64,000 nucleotides of DNA, taken from NCBI GenBank assembly GCA_963717155.1, contig OY970326.1, forward strand, positions 2,728,001-2,792,000, read 5' to 3'. Positions 1 to 9,259 of this stretch are shown piece after piece (positions within the stretch are counted from its first letter, which is position 1; each line of letters begins with the position of its first letter). The notes beneath the pieces were generated by a model. The model was not told the origin of the DNA, searched no databases, and saw only the letters and a list, made by a program, of their open reading frames with translations. A program made the position numbers and the translations under genes. The DNA is from G963717155 sp963717155 (GTDB lineage: Bacteria; Actinomycetota; Thermoleophilia; Gaiellales; JALYLC01).

Positions 1-569
1 TCGAGACGCTCGTCGCGTGCGGGGACATCGCCGAGGCCACCGTGCGGCTCGCCGAACTGGAAGCCTCCGGCCGACGACTCCCGCGATCGTGGGCGCCTGC
101 CGCGGCAGCCCGCTGCCGCGGTCTTGTCGCCGCAGAGACAGGCGATCAAGAGACCGCGTTCGCCCACTTCGAGTCGGCACTCGTCCAGCACGACCGTACA
201 GGGGCGCGGTTCGAGCGCGCGCGCACGCTCCTCCTCTACGGGATCGCCCTCAGACGGGCGAAGCACAAACGCGTCGCCCGCGAGGCGCTCGATGAGGCGC
301 AGCTGGTCTTTCAACAGCTGGGCGCTGCGATCTGGTCGGAGCGCACGAGGGGCGAGCTGGCCCGGATCAGTGGCCCGGGCCGACGCTCGAGTGGGCTCAC
401 CGCGACCGAGCAGCGAATTACCGACCTCGCAACCGCCGGAAGATCGAACAAGCAGATCGCTGCGGAGCTCCACATCACGGTACGGACGGTGGAGTCCAAC
501 CTGACTCGCGTCTATCGCAAGCACGGTGTCAGCTCCCGCGCACAGCTGACTCACCTCGTTCGGCAGTAA
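1..569 (+). CDS. LuxR-family transcriptional regulator, C-terminal part
   Basis: The frame is open at the left edge, so the start lies outside the window and only about 189 C-terminal residues are present. The last 60 residues form a LuxR-type helix-turn-helix: LTATEQRITDLATAGRSNKQ, then IAAELHITVRTVESNLTRVY and a short tail. The preceding 100 residues are alanine/arginine-rich and helical, resembling the TPR-like end of large LuxR/MalT-type (LAL) regulators. That parent architecture is inference because the ATPase part is not in view. It should be a DNA-binding activator; no target is evident. The gene stands alone, 49 bases before the next. Confidence 0.85.
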   Translation, partial: ETLVACGDIAEATVRLAELEASGRRLPRSWAPAAAARCRGLVAAETGDQETAFAHFESALVQHDRTGARFERARTLLLYGIALRRAKHKRVAREALDEAQLVFQQLGAAIWSERTRGELARISGPGRRSSGLTATEQRITDLATAGRSNKQIAAELHITVRTVESNLTRVYRKHGVSSRAQLTHLVRQ

Positions 570-604
570 CCCGAAAGCTCGTTGGTCTAGAGCGTGGCTG
601 TCGA

Positions 605-610
605 TAGACT
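605..610 (+). promoter_or_regulatory. Possible -10 box of a leaderless gene
   Basis: TAGACT ends eight bases before the ATG at 619, close to the TAnnnT-N6/7-start arrangement repeated at other genes here. No ribosome-binding site is visible. Confidence 0.4.
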
Positions 611-618
611 CCGCGGCC

Positions 619-1002
619 ATGCACGACGATCCGACCATCGGCAGCGAGGGCGGCGCGGACGACGTCGACGACCCCTCCGACGCGCCCGGCGTCGATCTCC
701 ACATCTTCGAGACCGAGTGGGCGGTCGCCTGGGAGGACGTGCCGACCTCGGCGACCGAGTCCGTCCCGGTGCTCGACGACATCGTCGCGCGCATGCTCGA
801 GACCGCCGGCTACGACCTCGACGAGGCCGTGGCGGCAGAGGGTGAGGAGCGCGAGCTGCTCGACCGCTACCAGTCGGTGCACGAGGCAGTCGAGGCCGGC
901 ACGCTCGGGGACGATCCCGGCGACGTTGCCGATGCGATCAACGCGCTGAGCGAGGTCTACGACGCGCTTCGCGTGCAGCTCGCCGGCAGCGACGACATCT
1001 AG
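619..1002 (+). CDS. Hypothetical acidic protein
   Basis: A 127-residue, strongly acidic protein that I do not recognise. The first 25 residues are rich in Asp and Gly and probably disordered; residues 30-125 look helical, with many Glu and Asp and no membrane segment or signal peptide. ATG is taken as start because a TAGACT box sits eight bases before it. The stop overlaps the convergent membrane-protein gene by four bases. The continuous frame and third-position GC bias support coding, but no function can be proposed. Confidence 0.6.
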   Translation: MHDDPTIGSEGGADDVDDPSDAPGVDLHIFETEWAVAWEDVPTSATESVPVLDDIVARMLETAGYDLDEAVAAEGEERELLDRYQSVHEAVEAGTLGDDPGDVADAINALSEVYDALRVQLAGSDDI

Positions 1003-1859
1003 CGCCTGATCGCGCGCACCGCTCCGGCCGTGCCGAGCGAGGTCGACGCGAGCATCAGCAGGAAGGCGACGGCGAGCTGAGACGCGAACGCAGAGTCGGC
1101 GCGCGCCGCCCACCAGACCGCGGTCGCAACCGTCATCACGGCCATCGTCGCGCAGACCCCTGCCGCGATCCGCGCCTGCAATCGGAGCAGGCGCGAGGAC
1201 AGGTCGAGACGTCGAGCGGTGGAGACGGCGGCGATCGTCCAGCACACGACGAGGACGAGCATGACGAGCGACCAGGCGGAGAAGCCGACGGCGTACGCCA
1301 GGTCGTGGCCGGAGCGCGCCCGCGCCGACAGCCGCTGTGCCCACACGACGAGCGCGGCGGTCGACACAGCGGCGACCGCCGTGACGACAAGGGCGCGCAG
1401 GATCACCCCGCGGATGTCCGGCCACCCGCCCGCGCGCACGAACGCGACCAGCGCCGGTAGCGCGCATGCAATGCCCAGAACGACGAGAAGGCTCCCGATG
1501 GCGGCGGCGACCGTGAGCGTGTCGAACGCGGCGGCCGGGAGCGCCTGCTGGGACCGCGGCGTCCCGCTCTGCCAGTGCTCCGACAGCTTCTGCACCGTCG
1601 TACCGGCCACTACGAAGGTCATCCACGCGCACAGCACCAGCAGCGATCCCGCCCGCGACCGCTCATCGGGCGGCACGCCGTCGCCCGTGAGACCCGAGGC
1701 GCGCAGCCGCTCACGCGTCCCGGACAGGACGATGTCGAGCCGCATCTTCCAGGGCACACGACCGCCGCCGGTCGCCTCGACGATCAGCTCCTCGAGCTCC
1801 TCGCCGTAGCGTGCCCGCCACGCCGCGGGATACCAGCGCAGCAACCTGCAGGCGTTCAC
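999..1859 (-). CDS. Hypothetical multi-pass membrane protein
   Basis: A 286-residue protein with GTG start. The N-terminus (RLLRWYPAAWRARYGEELEE, then LIVEATGG) is the cytosolic segment often seen in actinobacterial membrane proteins encoded beside PadR regulators. About six hydrophobic segments follow from residue 70. It lies 16 bases downstream of the padR-type gene on the same strand, so the two are probably cotranscribed and the regulator may control it. The exact role is unknown. No catalytic motif is visible. Confidence 0.75.
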   Translation of the reverse strand: MNACRLLRWYPAAWRARYGEELEELIVEATGGGRVPWKMRLDIVLSGTRERLRASGLTGDGVPPDERSRAGSLLVLCAWMTFVVAGTTVQKLSEHWQSGTPRSQQALPAAAFDTLTVAAAIGSLLVVLGIACALPALVAFVRAGGWPDIRGVILRALVVTAVAAVSTAALVVWAQRLSARARSGHDLAYAVGFSAWSLVMLVLVVCWTIAAVSTARRLDLSSRLLRLQARIAAGVCATMAVMTVATAVWWAARADSAFASQLAVAFLLMLASTSLGTAGAVRAIRR

Positions 1860-1875
1860 GCGGTGCCGCCGGCCG

Positions 1876-2205
1876 TTACGACCCGCCCGCTCCGGGCGAG
1901 CCGGGAGGTCCCTCGTCGACGATCGCTCGCAGCTCGGCTAGCGTCGCCTCGAGCGCTTCCGCCCCCGCCGGGCTCAGCCGGTAGGGACGCTTCCTGCCGA
2001 CCGGGCCGACAGCCTCGATCAGACCGCGCCCCTCCAGACGGCCGATCGCCCCGTACAGCGTCCCGGGGCCGAGCCTGACACCCGCGAAGGTCTCGATGTC
2101 CTGCTGCAGGGCGTATCCGTGCTTGGCGCCCGACGCGAGACTGGTGAGGATCAGCGCGACGGGATCGTTGCGGCTCGCTGCGCCGCGTTCGCGTACATCG
2201 GGCAT
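1876..2205 (-). CDS. PadR-family transcriptional regulator
   Basis: A 109-residue winged-helix regulator. The segments LILTSLASGAKHGYALQQDI and RLGPGTLYGAIGRLEGRGLI, then a wing rich in Arg/Tyr, are the PadR signature. The second copy of the C-terminal helix is short, so this is the small PadR-s2 type. I chose the ATG at 2205 over a GTG at 2211 because a TACTCT box lies exactly six bases upstream of it. The gene precedes the membrane-protein gene on the same strand and lies divergently from the response regulator. PadR proteins usually repress their own operon in response to a hydrophobic ligand; the ligand is unknown here. Confidence 0.9.
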   Translation of the reverse strand: MPDVRERGAASRNDPVALILTSLASGAKHGYALQQDIETFAGVRLGPGTLYGAIGRLEGRGLIEAVGPVGRKRPYRLSPAGAEALEATLAELRAIVDEGPPGSPGAGGS

Positions 2206-2211
2206 GCGCAC

Positions 2212-2217
2212 AGAGTA
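2212..2217 (-). promoter_or_regulatory. Possible -10 box, leaderless padR-type gene
   Basis: Reads TACTCT on the minus strand, six bases before the ATG at 2205. The spacing predicts transcription starting at the start codon. Confidence 0.45.
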
Positions 2218-2304
2218 CTACGTGAGACGATATACCGCAAGACGGACTACCTGAACGTCACCTGACCGCCCGCTCCGCGAGGTCCTCCCGCCCCGGGAAC
2301 GCGC

Positions 2305-2310
2305 GATACT
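2305..2310 (+). promoter_or_regulatory. Possible -10 box, leaderless response regulator gene
   Basis: GATACT ends six bases before the GTG at 2317, and no Shine-Dalgarno sequence lies between. Confidence 0.4.
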
Positions 2311-2316
2311 GAGCTC

Positions 2317-2988
2317 GTGTTCGAGCCGAACGTGCTGATCGCCGAGGATGACGACGAGCTGCGGCGCCTCCTCGTGAAAGGGTTGGGCGAGGCGGGGTTC
2401 GCCGCCGACGGCGCCGGCACGGGAACGGCGTTTCTGGAGCTGCTCGAGTCCCGCGGCGCGGACCTGCTGATCATCGACGTCGGCCTGCCGGACGCCGACG
2501 GCCGCGACGTCTGCCAGGCGATCCGGGCGCGGGGCGTCACGACGCCCGTGCTCTTCCTGACGGCGCGCGATGCCGTGCCGGACCGCATCTCCGGGTTCAC
2601 CGCGGGCGGCGACGACTACGTGACGAAGCCGTTCTCCTTCGCCGAGGTCATCGTGCGACTCCAGGCGCTCCTTCGACGAGCGACGGAGCCCGCGCCCGCT
2701 CCCGCCGCCAACGGGCTCGTGCTCGATCCGGCGCGGCACGCCGTGTCCGTGGGCGACAGGTCGAGGACCCTGACCCCGACGGAGCTGCGGCTGCTCGGCG
2801 CCCTCGCGGCGCGGACGGGGAACATCGTCAGGCGTCGCGAGCTCGTCGCCGCTGGGTGGCCGCACGGCGCCCACGTCAGTGAGAACACGCTCGACGCGTA
2901 CATCGCGCGCCTCCGCCGCAAGCTCCGCGAGCTTCCGGGCGCCCCGACGATCCACACGACGCACGGCGTCGGCTACACCCTCGAATGA
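2317..2988 (+). CDS. OmpR-family response regulator
   Basis: A 223-residue two-component regulator. Residues 1-120 form a receiver domain with an acidic pocket (IAEDDDELRRLL), phospho-acceptor Asp in DLLIIDVGLPDADGRD and the conserved Lys in DYVTKPFSFAE. Residues 130-223 form the winged-helix DNA-binding domain (LTPTELRLLGALAARTGNIV, then ENTLDAYIARLRRKL and HTTHGVGYTLE). GTG start is supported by the GATACT box just upstream. The next gene, its histidine kinase, overlaps by four bases, so they form one operon. The target genes are unknown; the propeller protein and acyltransferase downstream are possible candidates. Confidence 0.95.
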   Translation: MFEPNVLIAEDDDELRRLLVKGLGEAGFAADGAGTGTAFLELLESRGADLLIIDVGLPDADGRDVCQAIRARGVTTPVLFLTARDAVPDRISGFTAGGDDYVTKPFSFAEVIVRLQALLRRATEPAPAPAANGLVLDPARHAVSVGDRSRTLTPTELRLLGALAARTGNIVRRRELVAAGWPHGAHVSENTLDAYIARLRRKLRELPGAPTIHTTHGVGYTLE

Positions 2989-4331
2989 GTCGTTCCCTCG
3001 TACCGCGCAGCGTGCGCGGGCGCCTCCTCGTCATCGTCGCGATCGTCGTCGGGGGTGCGCTCGCAGCGATGACGATCGGGTTCAACGTCCTGCTCGCCCG
3101 GAATCTCAACGGCGACGCGACGCGGCTCGCGCGATCCCGTGCGACGACGATCCTCTCGACCGTCCATGTCCAGCGCGGGCACGTCGTCGTCTCGGACGTC
3201 CCCGACGACCAGGCCGTCGACAGCCAGACGTGGGTCTTCGACGGCACGCGTGTGCTCGAGCGCCCGCGAACATCACTCAAGGTTGCGAGCGCCGCACAGT
3301 CGCTCGCACTCACGGGTGAGGGGCGGATCGACGTCGGCGACCTGCGGCTGTACGGCACTCCGATCGCGACGCAGGGACGGCGCGTGGGCACCGTCGTCGC
3401 CGGGGTCGCACTGGAACCGTACGAGCAGACTCGAAGGACCGCGTTCGAGCTGTCGGCCGCGCTCGCTGCCCTGCTCTTCGTCATCGTGCTGCTGGTCGCG
3501 CGCTCACTGCTGTCGCACGCGCTGCGGCCGGTATCCGTGATGACGCACGAGGCGGCCGCGTGGAGCGCCGAGGAGTCGGACAGGCGGTTCGCACTCGGAC
3601 CGCCGCACGACGAGCTCACACAGCTCGCGGCAACGCTCGACAGCCTGCTCGACCGCCTCGCGGCAAGCCTGCGTCACGAGCGCCTCTTCTCGGCTGAGCT
3701 CTCGCACGAGCTGCGCACGCCACTCGCGCGGATCCTGGCGCGCAGCGAGATGATGCTCGCGCGCGAGCGTACGACCGACGATTACATCGAGGCGCTCGAC
3801 GCGATCCGGGCGAGCGCGACCCAGATGACGCGGACGGTCGAGGCGCTCGTGTCCGAGGCTCGCACACAGGCGAACGGCCAGCGCGGGAGCTGCGAGCTCT
3901 CGGCTGTCCTCGCGACGGTGGTGAGCGCGTCACGTGAGAACGCGCGCCTGCACGGATGCCGCATCGACGTCGAGGAGCCGACGCCTCGCGTGCGCGTGGG
4001 CGCCAACGCCGAGCTCGTCGAGCGCATCGTGCAGCCGATCGTCGAGAACGCGTGCAGGTACGGCTCGTCCCAGGTGCGCATCGGCGTGGCCCTGGCGGGT
4101 GCGAGCAGGGTCGAGCTCCGCATCTCCGACGACGGCTCCGGCATCGACGACGACGAGCGCGAGCGCATCTTCGAGGCGGGCTACCGGGGCCGCGCGTCGG
4201 ACGCCCATCGCAGTGGAGCTGGCCTCGGACTCTCCCTCGCCCGGCGGCTCGCCGTCTCCGCAGGCGCGACGGTCGAGGCGTCGGGCTCGGCCAACGGGGG
4301 CCTCGTCGTCGTCGGGCTTCCGACCGCGTAA
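2985..4331 (+). CDS. Sensor histidine kinase
   Basis: A 448-residue membrane kinase, partner of the preceding regulator (ATGA overlap). A transmembrane helix spans about residues 13-35, an extracytoplasmic sensor runs to about 150, and a second helix lies at about 152-170, followed by a HAMP-like linker. The H-box is ELSHELRTPLARILARSEMM, the N-box includes PIVENACRYGSS, and the ATP lid has ISDDGSGIDDDER and AGLGLSLARRLA. All elements needed for autophosphorylation are present. The sensor part has no recognisable ligand domain, so the stimulus is unknown. Confidence 0.95.
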   Translation: MSRSLVPRSVRGRLLVIVAIVVGGALAAMTIGFNVLLARNLNGDATRLARSRATTILSTVHVQRGHVVVSDVPDDQAVDSQTWVFDGTRVLERPRTSLKVASAAQSLALTGEGRIDVGDLRLYGTPIATQGRRVGTVVAGVALEPYEQTRRTAFELSAALAALLFVIVLLVARSLLSHALRPVSVMTHEAAAWSAEESDRRFALGPPHDELTQLAATLDSLLDRLAASLRHERLFSAELSHELRTPLARILARSEMMLARERTTDDYIEALDAIRASATQMTRTVEALVSEARTQANGQRGSCELSAVLATVVSASRENARLHGCRIDVEEPTPRVRVGANAELVERIVQPIVENACRYGSSQVRIGVALAGASRVELRISDDGSGIDDDERERIFEAGYRGRASDAHRSGAGLGLSLARRLAVSAGATVEASGSANGGLVVVGLPTA

Positions 4332-4430
4332 TGGCCGGTCAGGCGGCGTTCAGGTTCCGGTTGACACGCTTCGGGCCTGGCCGGCCCGCGCACGGACACC
4401 GGCACAAGCTGGCACCCCGAGGCGGAGAGC

Positions 4431-6560
4431 GTGGCCCCACCGACGAGACCCTACGAGCGCGCGACGTCGCAGGCTGCGCGCAGGCGCAGGACCCGGCGCC
4501 GTCGGCAACTGTTCGTGGCCGCCGCGGCGATCATCGTCGCTGTGGGCGCGGGTGCGCTCGTGTGGGCGATCGTGACCCACGATCGCGGCGCCGCGGCGGC
4601 GCCGCTCTCGACCACGCAGCTTCACCCCGCGCCCGCCCGCGTCGTCCGTCACGTCCACGTCGCGGCGCGCCTGCCACTCCATCTGGCCGAGCATCCGGCG
4701 GGAAGACTGCCGTTCGGGATCCAGGACCCCGCGGCGGTCTCGCTCGCCGGCGGAGGAATCGCGCTCCTCGGAGGACTCGGTGCAACGGATCTCTCGCTGA
4801 ACGAGGCGCTGATCGTCCGCCGCGGATCGAGCCACGCCCTCGGCCGTCTCCCGAAGGCATTGCACGACGCGCCGGGTGCGCGGATCGGCGGACGGATCTT
4901 CGTCTTCGGGGGTGGCGACGGGGTCCGCCAGCTCGACTCGATCACCGGTGTCGAGATCGCGACGGGGCGCACGTACCCGGCAGGCTCCCTGCCGGCACCG
5001 AGCTCGGACAGCGCGGCGACGACGCTCGGCAACACCGCGTACATCGTCGGCGGATACACCGGTGCGATCTGGCTCGACACGATCGTCGCCTGGCGCCCCG
5101 GCCAGCGCGGGCGGGTCGTCGCACATCTCCCGTCGCCCGTCCGCTACGCCGCCGTCACCGCCGCGCACGGTGTGGTCGTGATCGCGGGCGGATCGCTGCC
5201 CGACGGCACCGCGAGCCGCCTGATCTCGACCTACGACCCGCGATCGAACCGGATCCGCACGATCGGCCACCTGCCCGTCGGCACGACGCATGCAGCGGCC
5301 GCATCGATCGGGGACGTCGCCTACGTGATCGGTGGCCGGGGAGCCGCCACGAACAGTCCGACAGCGCGGATCCTGGCGATCGATCCGTCGACGGGCCGTA
5401 TCCGGTCCGCGGGGAGCCTCGCGGTCGCAGCCTCGGACCTGGCAGCCGTCAGCGACGGAGGCGCGATCGTCGTCGCGGGAGGACGCGGCCTCGCCGGAAC
5501 GCGGACACAGGTCTCGCTGTTGAAGCCCGCCGCCCAGAGGACCGCGTCGACGGCGAACCGGACCCTCACGTCGGTATACGCGCGAACGGGCGCCGGGATG
5601 CTGACCGGCGCGGCCCGGTTCGCGCTTCCGCGCGTGTACGTGCCGAACAGCGACTCGAACACCGTAGACGTGATCGACCCGAAGACGTACCGCATCGTCG
5701 GCCATTTCGCGGTCGGGGCGCTCCCCCAGCACGTCACGCCGGCATGGAACCTACGCACCCTCTACGTCGATAACGACCTGGGGAACAGCCTGACGCCGAT
5801 CGATCCGAGAACGGGCAAGCCGAAGGGGCCGGCGCTCGCGGTGGCGGATCCCTACAACCTGTACTTCACGCCTGACGGACGATCCGCGATCGTCGTGGCC
5901 GAGCGCCTGCAACGCCTCGACTTCAGGAATCCCACGACGTTCCGCCTCCAGCAGTCGCTGGCGGTCCCCTGCCGCGGCGTCGACCACATGGACTTCACCG
6001 CCGACGGCCGCTTCGCGCTCGCGAGCTGTGAGTTCTCGGGTGAGCTCGTGCGCATCGACCTCCGCCGGAGGCGCGTCGTCGGCACCGTGACGCTGCGGCG
6101 TGGGGCGATGCCGCAGGACGTCAAGCTGTCACCGGACGGACGCATCTTCTACGTCGCCGACATGATGGCCGGCGGCCTGTGGGAGATCAGCGCGGCCCAC
6201 GACACGATCCTCAGGTTCGTGCCGACCGGGGCCGGGGCGCACGGTCTGTATCCCAGCCGCGACTCGCGCTTCCTGTACGTATCGAACCGGGCGGCGAGCA
6301 CCGTCAGCGTGCTGAGCTTCCGGTCGCATCGCGTCGTCCGGACCTGGCGCATCCCGCACGGGAGCCCGGACATGGGCGGCGTGTCGGCCGACGGCAAGGT
6401 GCTGTGGCTGTCGGGGCGCTACTCGCACGAGGTCTACGCGATCGACACCTCGACCGGACACCTCCTCGCACGGATCCCGGTCGGAGCCGGGCCGCACGGC
6501 CTCTGCGTGTGGCCGCAACCTGGCCGGTACTCGCTCGGGCATACCGGGATCCTCCGATAG
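4431..6560 (+). CDS. Membrane-anchored double beta-propeller protein (kelch-like plus YVTN-type)
   Basis: A 709-residue protein with an Arg-rich N-terminus and one transmembrane helix at about residues 27-48, leaving a large outside domain. Residues 100-370 contain about six kelch-like repeats ending in hydrophobics plus GG (for example RIFVFGGGDG, TAYIVGGYTG, VAYVIGGRG). Residues 390-700 carry YVTN-type repeats (RVYVPNSDSNTVDVIDPKTY, FLYVSNRAASTVSVLSF). The two halves would make two propellers in series, a binding or scaffold arrangement. GTG is used as start 99 bases after the kinase gene. The acyltransferase gene begins inside its 3' end, which suggests coupled translation and perhaps a cell-surface role. 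No enzyme motif is visible. Confidence 0.8.
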   Translation: MAPPTRPYERATSQAARRRRTRRRRQLFVAAAAIIVAVGAGALVWAIVTHDRGAAAAPLSTTQLHPAPARVVRHVHVAARLPLHLAEHPAGRLPFGIQDPAAVSLAGGGIALLGGLGATDLSLNEALIVRRGSSHALGRLPKALHDAPGARIGGRIFVFGGGDGVRQLDSITGVEIATGRTYPAGSLPAPSSDSAATTLGNTAYIVGGYTGAIWLDTIVAWRPGQRGRVVAHLPSPVRYAAVTAAHGVVVIAGGSLPDGTASRLISTYDPRSNRIRTIGHLPVGTTHAAAASIGDVAYVIGGRGAATNSPTARILAIDPSTGRIRSAGSLAVAASDLAAVSDGGAIVVAGGRGLAGTRTQVSLLKPAAQRTASTANRTLTSVYARTGAGMLTGAARFALPRVYVPNSDSNTVDVIDPKTYRIVGHFAVGALPQHVTPAWNLRTLYVDNDLGNSLTPIDPRTGKPKGPALAVADPYNLYFTPDGRSAIVVAERLQRLDFRNPTTFRLQQSLAVPCRGVDHMDFTADGRFALASCEFSGELVRIDLRRRRVVGTVTLRRGAMPQDVKLSPDGRIFYVADMMAGGLWEISAAHDTILRFVPTGAGAHGLYPSRDSRFLYVSNRAASTVSVLSFRSHRVVRTWRIPHGSPDMGGVSADGKVLWLSGRYSHEVYAIDTSTGHLLARIPVGAGPHGLCVWPQPGRYSLGHTGILR

Positions 6561-8608
6561 CCGTTCGCGAGGCTCCAAGACCGTTCCGCCCCGACATCGA
6601 GGGGCTGCGGGCGATCGCGGTCGTGCTCGTCGTCGCGTTCCACGCGGGCGTGCCCGGGATCACCGGCGGGTACATCGGGGTCGACGTCTTCTTCGTGATC
6701 TCGGGCTTCCTGATCACCGGGCTGCTCGTCGACGAGCTCGAGGGCACCGGGTCGATCTCGTTCGGCTCGTTCTACGCCCGCCGCGTCCGGCGCCTGCTCC
6801 CGATGGCGGCTCTCGTGCTGATCGCCGTCGCCGTGGGCATGGAGTTCTTCACACCGCCCGTGTTCCGCCCGGCGGTTCGCTTCGACGCGCTCTCCGCCGC
6901 CTTCTACTACTCGAACTGGCAGTTCGCCTTCGAGTCGGTCAACTACCTCACGTTCGGCGGAGCGCAGAACCCGACGCTGCACTACTGGTCGCTGAGCGTC
7001 GAGGAGCAGTTCTATCTCTTCTGGCCGTTCCTCCTGCTCGCCGCGGTGAAGCTCCGCCGCAAGGGCCGGGCCGCGAGACGGGTGCGGCTCCGGTGCGCGG
7101 TCGTCGTGGCTTGCGTCGGCGCGGCCTCGCTCGCGTACTCGGTCTTCGAGACCGCCGCACAGCCCGCCCTCGCGTACTTCGAGACGACGACGCGTGTCTG
7201 GGAGTTCGCCGCCGGCGCCGCGATCGCGCTCGGAGCCACGTACCTGAGGCGGATCCCACCGGTCGCCGCCGCGGCGGCCGGGATCGCCGGGCTGCTGATG
7301 CTCGCGGCTGCAGCGGCCGTGAACGGGCCGACGACCGAGTTTCCGGGCACCGCGGCGCTCCTGCCGGTCATCGGGGCCGTGCTCGTGATCGTCGGCGGCG
7401 CACGGCCGACCCGCCACGGCGCCGGCGCCCTCCTCGCGTCCTCGCCGCTGCGCTATCTCGGACGGATCTCGTATGCGTGGTACCTGTGGCACTGGCCGTG
7501 CCTCGTCTTCGCGCGCACTGCACGCTGGGCACCGCCTGACGGCCGCATCGGCGTCACCGCGACCGTGCTCGCGATCGCGCTCTCCCTGGTGCTCGCGGTC
7601 GTCACCCACGCACTGGTCGAGCAGCCGGCACGTCGCATGGCCTGGTTTGCGGTCCCGCGTCGACGGGCGCTCCTGCTCGGCAGCTCCGTGACCGCCGCAG
7701 CGGTGCTCGCGCTCGGCATCACCGGAGGGCCATTCGTGCTTCCGGGAGGCACGCTCGACGTGATCGGGAACGCGAGCGCGGCCGTGCCTGCGGCCACGAC
7801 GCCGCTCGATGCGCAGGCGTCGACCGCGTACCCCGCGCTGCACGGATGCCACGTCGGCTACGGCGCGACTGCGCCGGCGAGCAGATGCGTGTTCGGCGAC
7901 GCCACGGCGCGCCGCACCGTCATCCTGGTCGGCGACTCCCACGCGGCCGAGTGGTTCCCGGCGCTCGAGCGCCTCGCCGAGCGCGAGCGCTTCCGGCTCG
8001 TCTCCTGGACCAAGAGCGGATGCCCGTTCGCACTTGGCGTGCACATCTACCTGCCGGCGCTCGGGCGCGACTACACCGAGTGCCTCGCATGGCAGCAACG
8101 CGTGCTGCACGACCTCGGCGCGCAGCGCCCGGCGATGATCATCGTCGGGCAGACCTCGACGTACCTCCCGCAGATCCTGACCCCCGACGGCGATCAGGTC
8201 TCCTCGAGCGAGGCGGCCCGGATCTGGGGCGCGGGGGTCGCCGCCACGGTCAGGGCCCTGCGACCGCTCGCTCAACGGGTCGTCGTCCTCCGGGACACGC
8301 CGCACGCGCCCTTCGACATCCCAGCGTGCATCTCGTGGGATCCCGGCGAGCCGGCGCGCTGCAACTTCCGCTTCGGGCAGAGCGGCCAGCTCGACGGCGC
8401 GGAGTATGCCGCCGAGCGCGCTGCCGGAGTCCCCGCGTCCGTGTATGCCGACCCCGCGCGCGTGGTCTGTCCAGGCGCGGTATGCCAGGCGGAGGTCGGC
8501 GGCATCATCGTGTACCGCGACGACAACCACATCACAGCCGCATTCGCGGCCTCGCGCTGGCGCCAGTTCGCCGAGGCGCTCGGCAACGAGCAACGTCGCA
8601 TACGGTAG
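6509..8608 (+). CDS. OafA/YrhL-type membrane acyltransferase with C-terminal SGNH domain
   Basis: A 699-residue O-acyltransferase. Residues 25-370 are the acyltransferase-3 domain with ten or so membrane helices and the family start RPDIEGLRAIAVVLVVAFHA, plus GGYIGVDVFFVISGFLITG and YARRVRRLLPM. Residues 430-690 form an SGNH-hydrolase domain with GDSHAAEW and a late DDNHIT that supplies the Asp/His pair. Such proteins move acyl groups onto cell-surface polysaccharides. The only good start before the conserved core is the GTG at 6509, which overlaps the propeller gene by 52 bases. The acceptor glycan is not known. Confidence 0.9.
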   Translation: MAATWPVLARAYRDPPIAVREAPRPFRPDIEGLRAIAVVLVVAFHAGVPGITGGYIGVDVFFVISGFLITGLLVDELEGTGSISFGSFYARRVRRLLPMAALVLIAVAVGMEFFTPPVFRPAVRFDALSAAFYYSNWQFAFESVNYLTFGGAQNPTLHYWSLSVEEQFYLFWPFLLLAAVKLRRKGRAARRVRLRCAVVVACVGAASLAYSVFETAAQPALAYFETTTRVWEFAAGAAIALGATYLRRIPPVAAAAAGIAGLLMLAAAAAVNGPTTEFPGTAALLPVIGAVLVIVGGARPTRHGAGALLASSPLRYLGRISYAWYLWHWPCLVFARTARWAPPDGRIGVTATVLAIALSLVLAVVTHALVEQPARRMAWFAVPRRRALLLGSSVTAAAVLALGITGGPFVLPGGTLDVIGNASAAVPAATTPLDAQASTAYPALHGCHVGYGATAPASRCVFGDATARRTVILVGDSHAAEWFPALERLAERERFRLVSWTKSGCPFALGVHIYLPALGRDYTECLAWQQRVLHDLGAQRPAMIIVGQTSTYLPQILTPDGDQVSSSEAARIWGAGVAATVRALRPLAQRVVVLRDTPHAPFDIPACISWDPGEPARCNFRFGQSGQLDGAEYAAERAAGVPASVYADPARVVCPGAVCQAEVGGIIVYRDDNHITAAFAASRWRQFAEALGNEQRRIR

Positions 8609-8650
8609 GGACTTGGCACCGTCCGCTCCGTCGGATACAAAGGTGCGTGC

Positions 8651-9259
8651 ATGGCAGAGGTCGCCGAACCGAGCGTCGCCATTGGCCATCCGGCGATGCC
8701 CGCGCGGCCGGAGTTCTCGATCGTGCCGCTCGCGGGCCTTCCGCTCGTCGCCGTCGCGCTCGTCGGGCTCGTCGCCGCGATCGAGTCGAACAGCCTGTGG
8801 GGGCTCACCTTCTTCCACGTGGTCGGGGGTGGCCTGTGGACCGGGGTCGACCTGTTCGTCGGCTTCGTCCTCGGCCCGATCATCGGCCGCATGTCGATCC
8901 CGGCGCGCATCGAGTTCTCGACGCGCTTCATGCCGAAGATGCTCCTGCTGATGCCGACGCTCGTCACGATGACGCTCGCCTCGGGCTTCCAGCTCGCCCG
9001 CTACGTCGGCAACCTCGAGGCGGGCGCCCCGAACCACAACTGGCTCGTCGCCTCGTACATCGTCGTCGGCGTCATGGCCATCGTCGCGATCGGCATCCTC
9101 GAGCCTGCGAACCTGACGGTGCTCTTCGAGCTCAAGAAGCCACAGCCGAACGGACTGCTGATCGCCAGCCAGATGCGCCGCTTCATCTACACCGCGGGCA
9201 TCACCGGAGCGATGCAGGTCGCGACGCTCATCATCATGACCTACCTCGGCTCGCACTGA
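8651..9259 (+). CDS. CopD/DUF2269-like integral membrane protein
   Basis: A 202-residue protein with about four or five membrane helices. The segment FFHVVGGGLWTGVDLFVGFV, at about residues 57-76, has the His near a helix start seen in CopD/DUF2269-type proteins, where it may bind haem or copper. A second conserved stretch is FSTRFMPKMLLLMPTLVTMT. The family link is tentative. The next gene, also a small membrane protein, overlaps by one base (TGATG), so the two probably form a complex. No metal-binding cluster of Cys or Met is visible. Confidence 0.6.
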   Translation: MAEVAEPSVAIGHPAMPARPEFSIVPLAGLPLVAVALVGLVAAIESNSLWGLTFFHVVGGGLWTGVDLFVGFVLGPIIGRMSIPARIEFSTRFMPKMLLLMPTLVTMTLASGFQLARYVGNLEAGAPNHNWLVASYIVVGVMAIVAIGILEPANLTVLFELKKPQPNGLLIASQMRRFIYTAGITGAMQVATLIIMTYLGSH

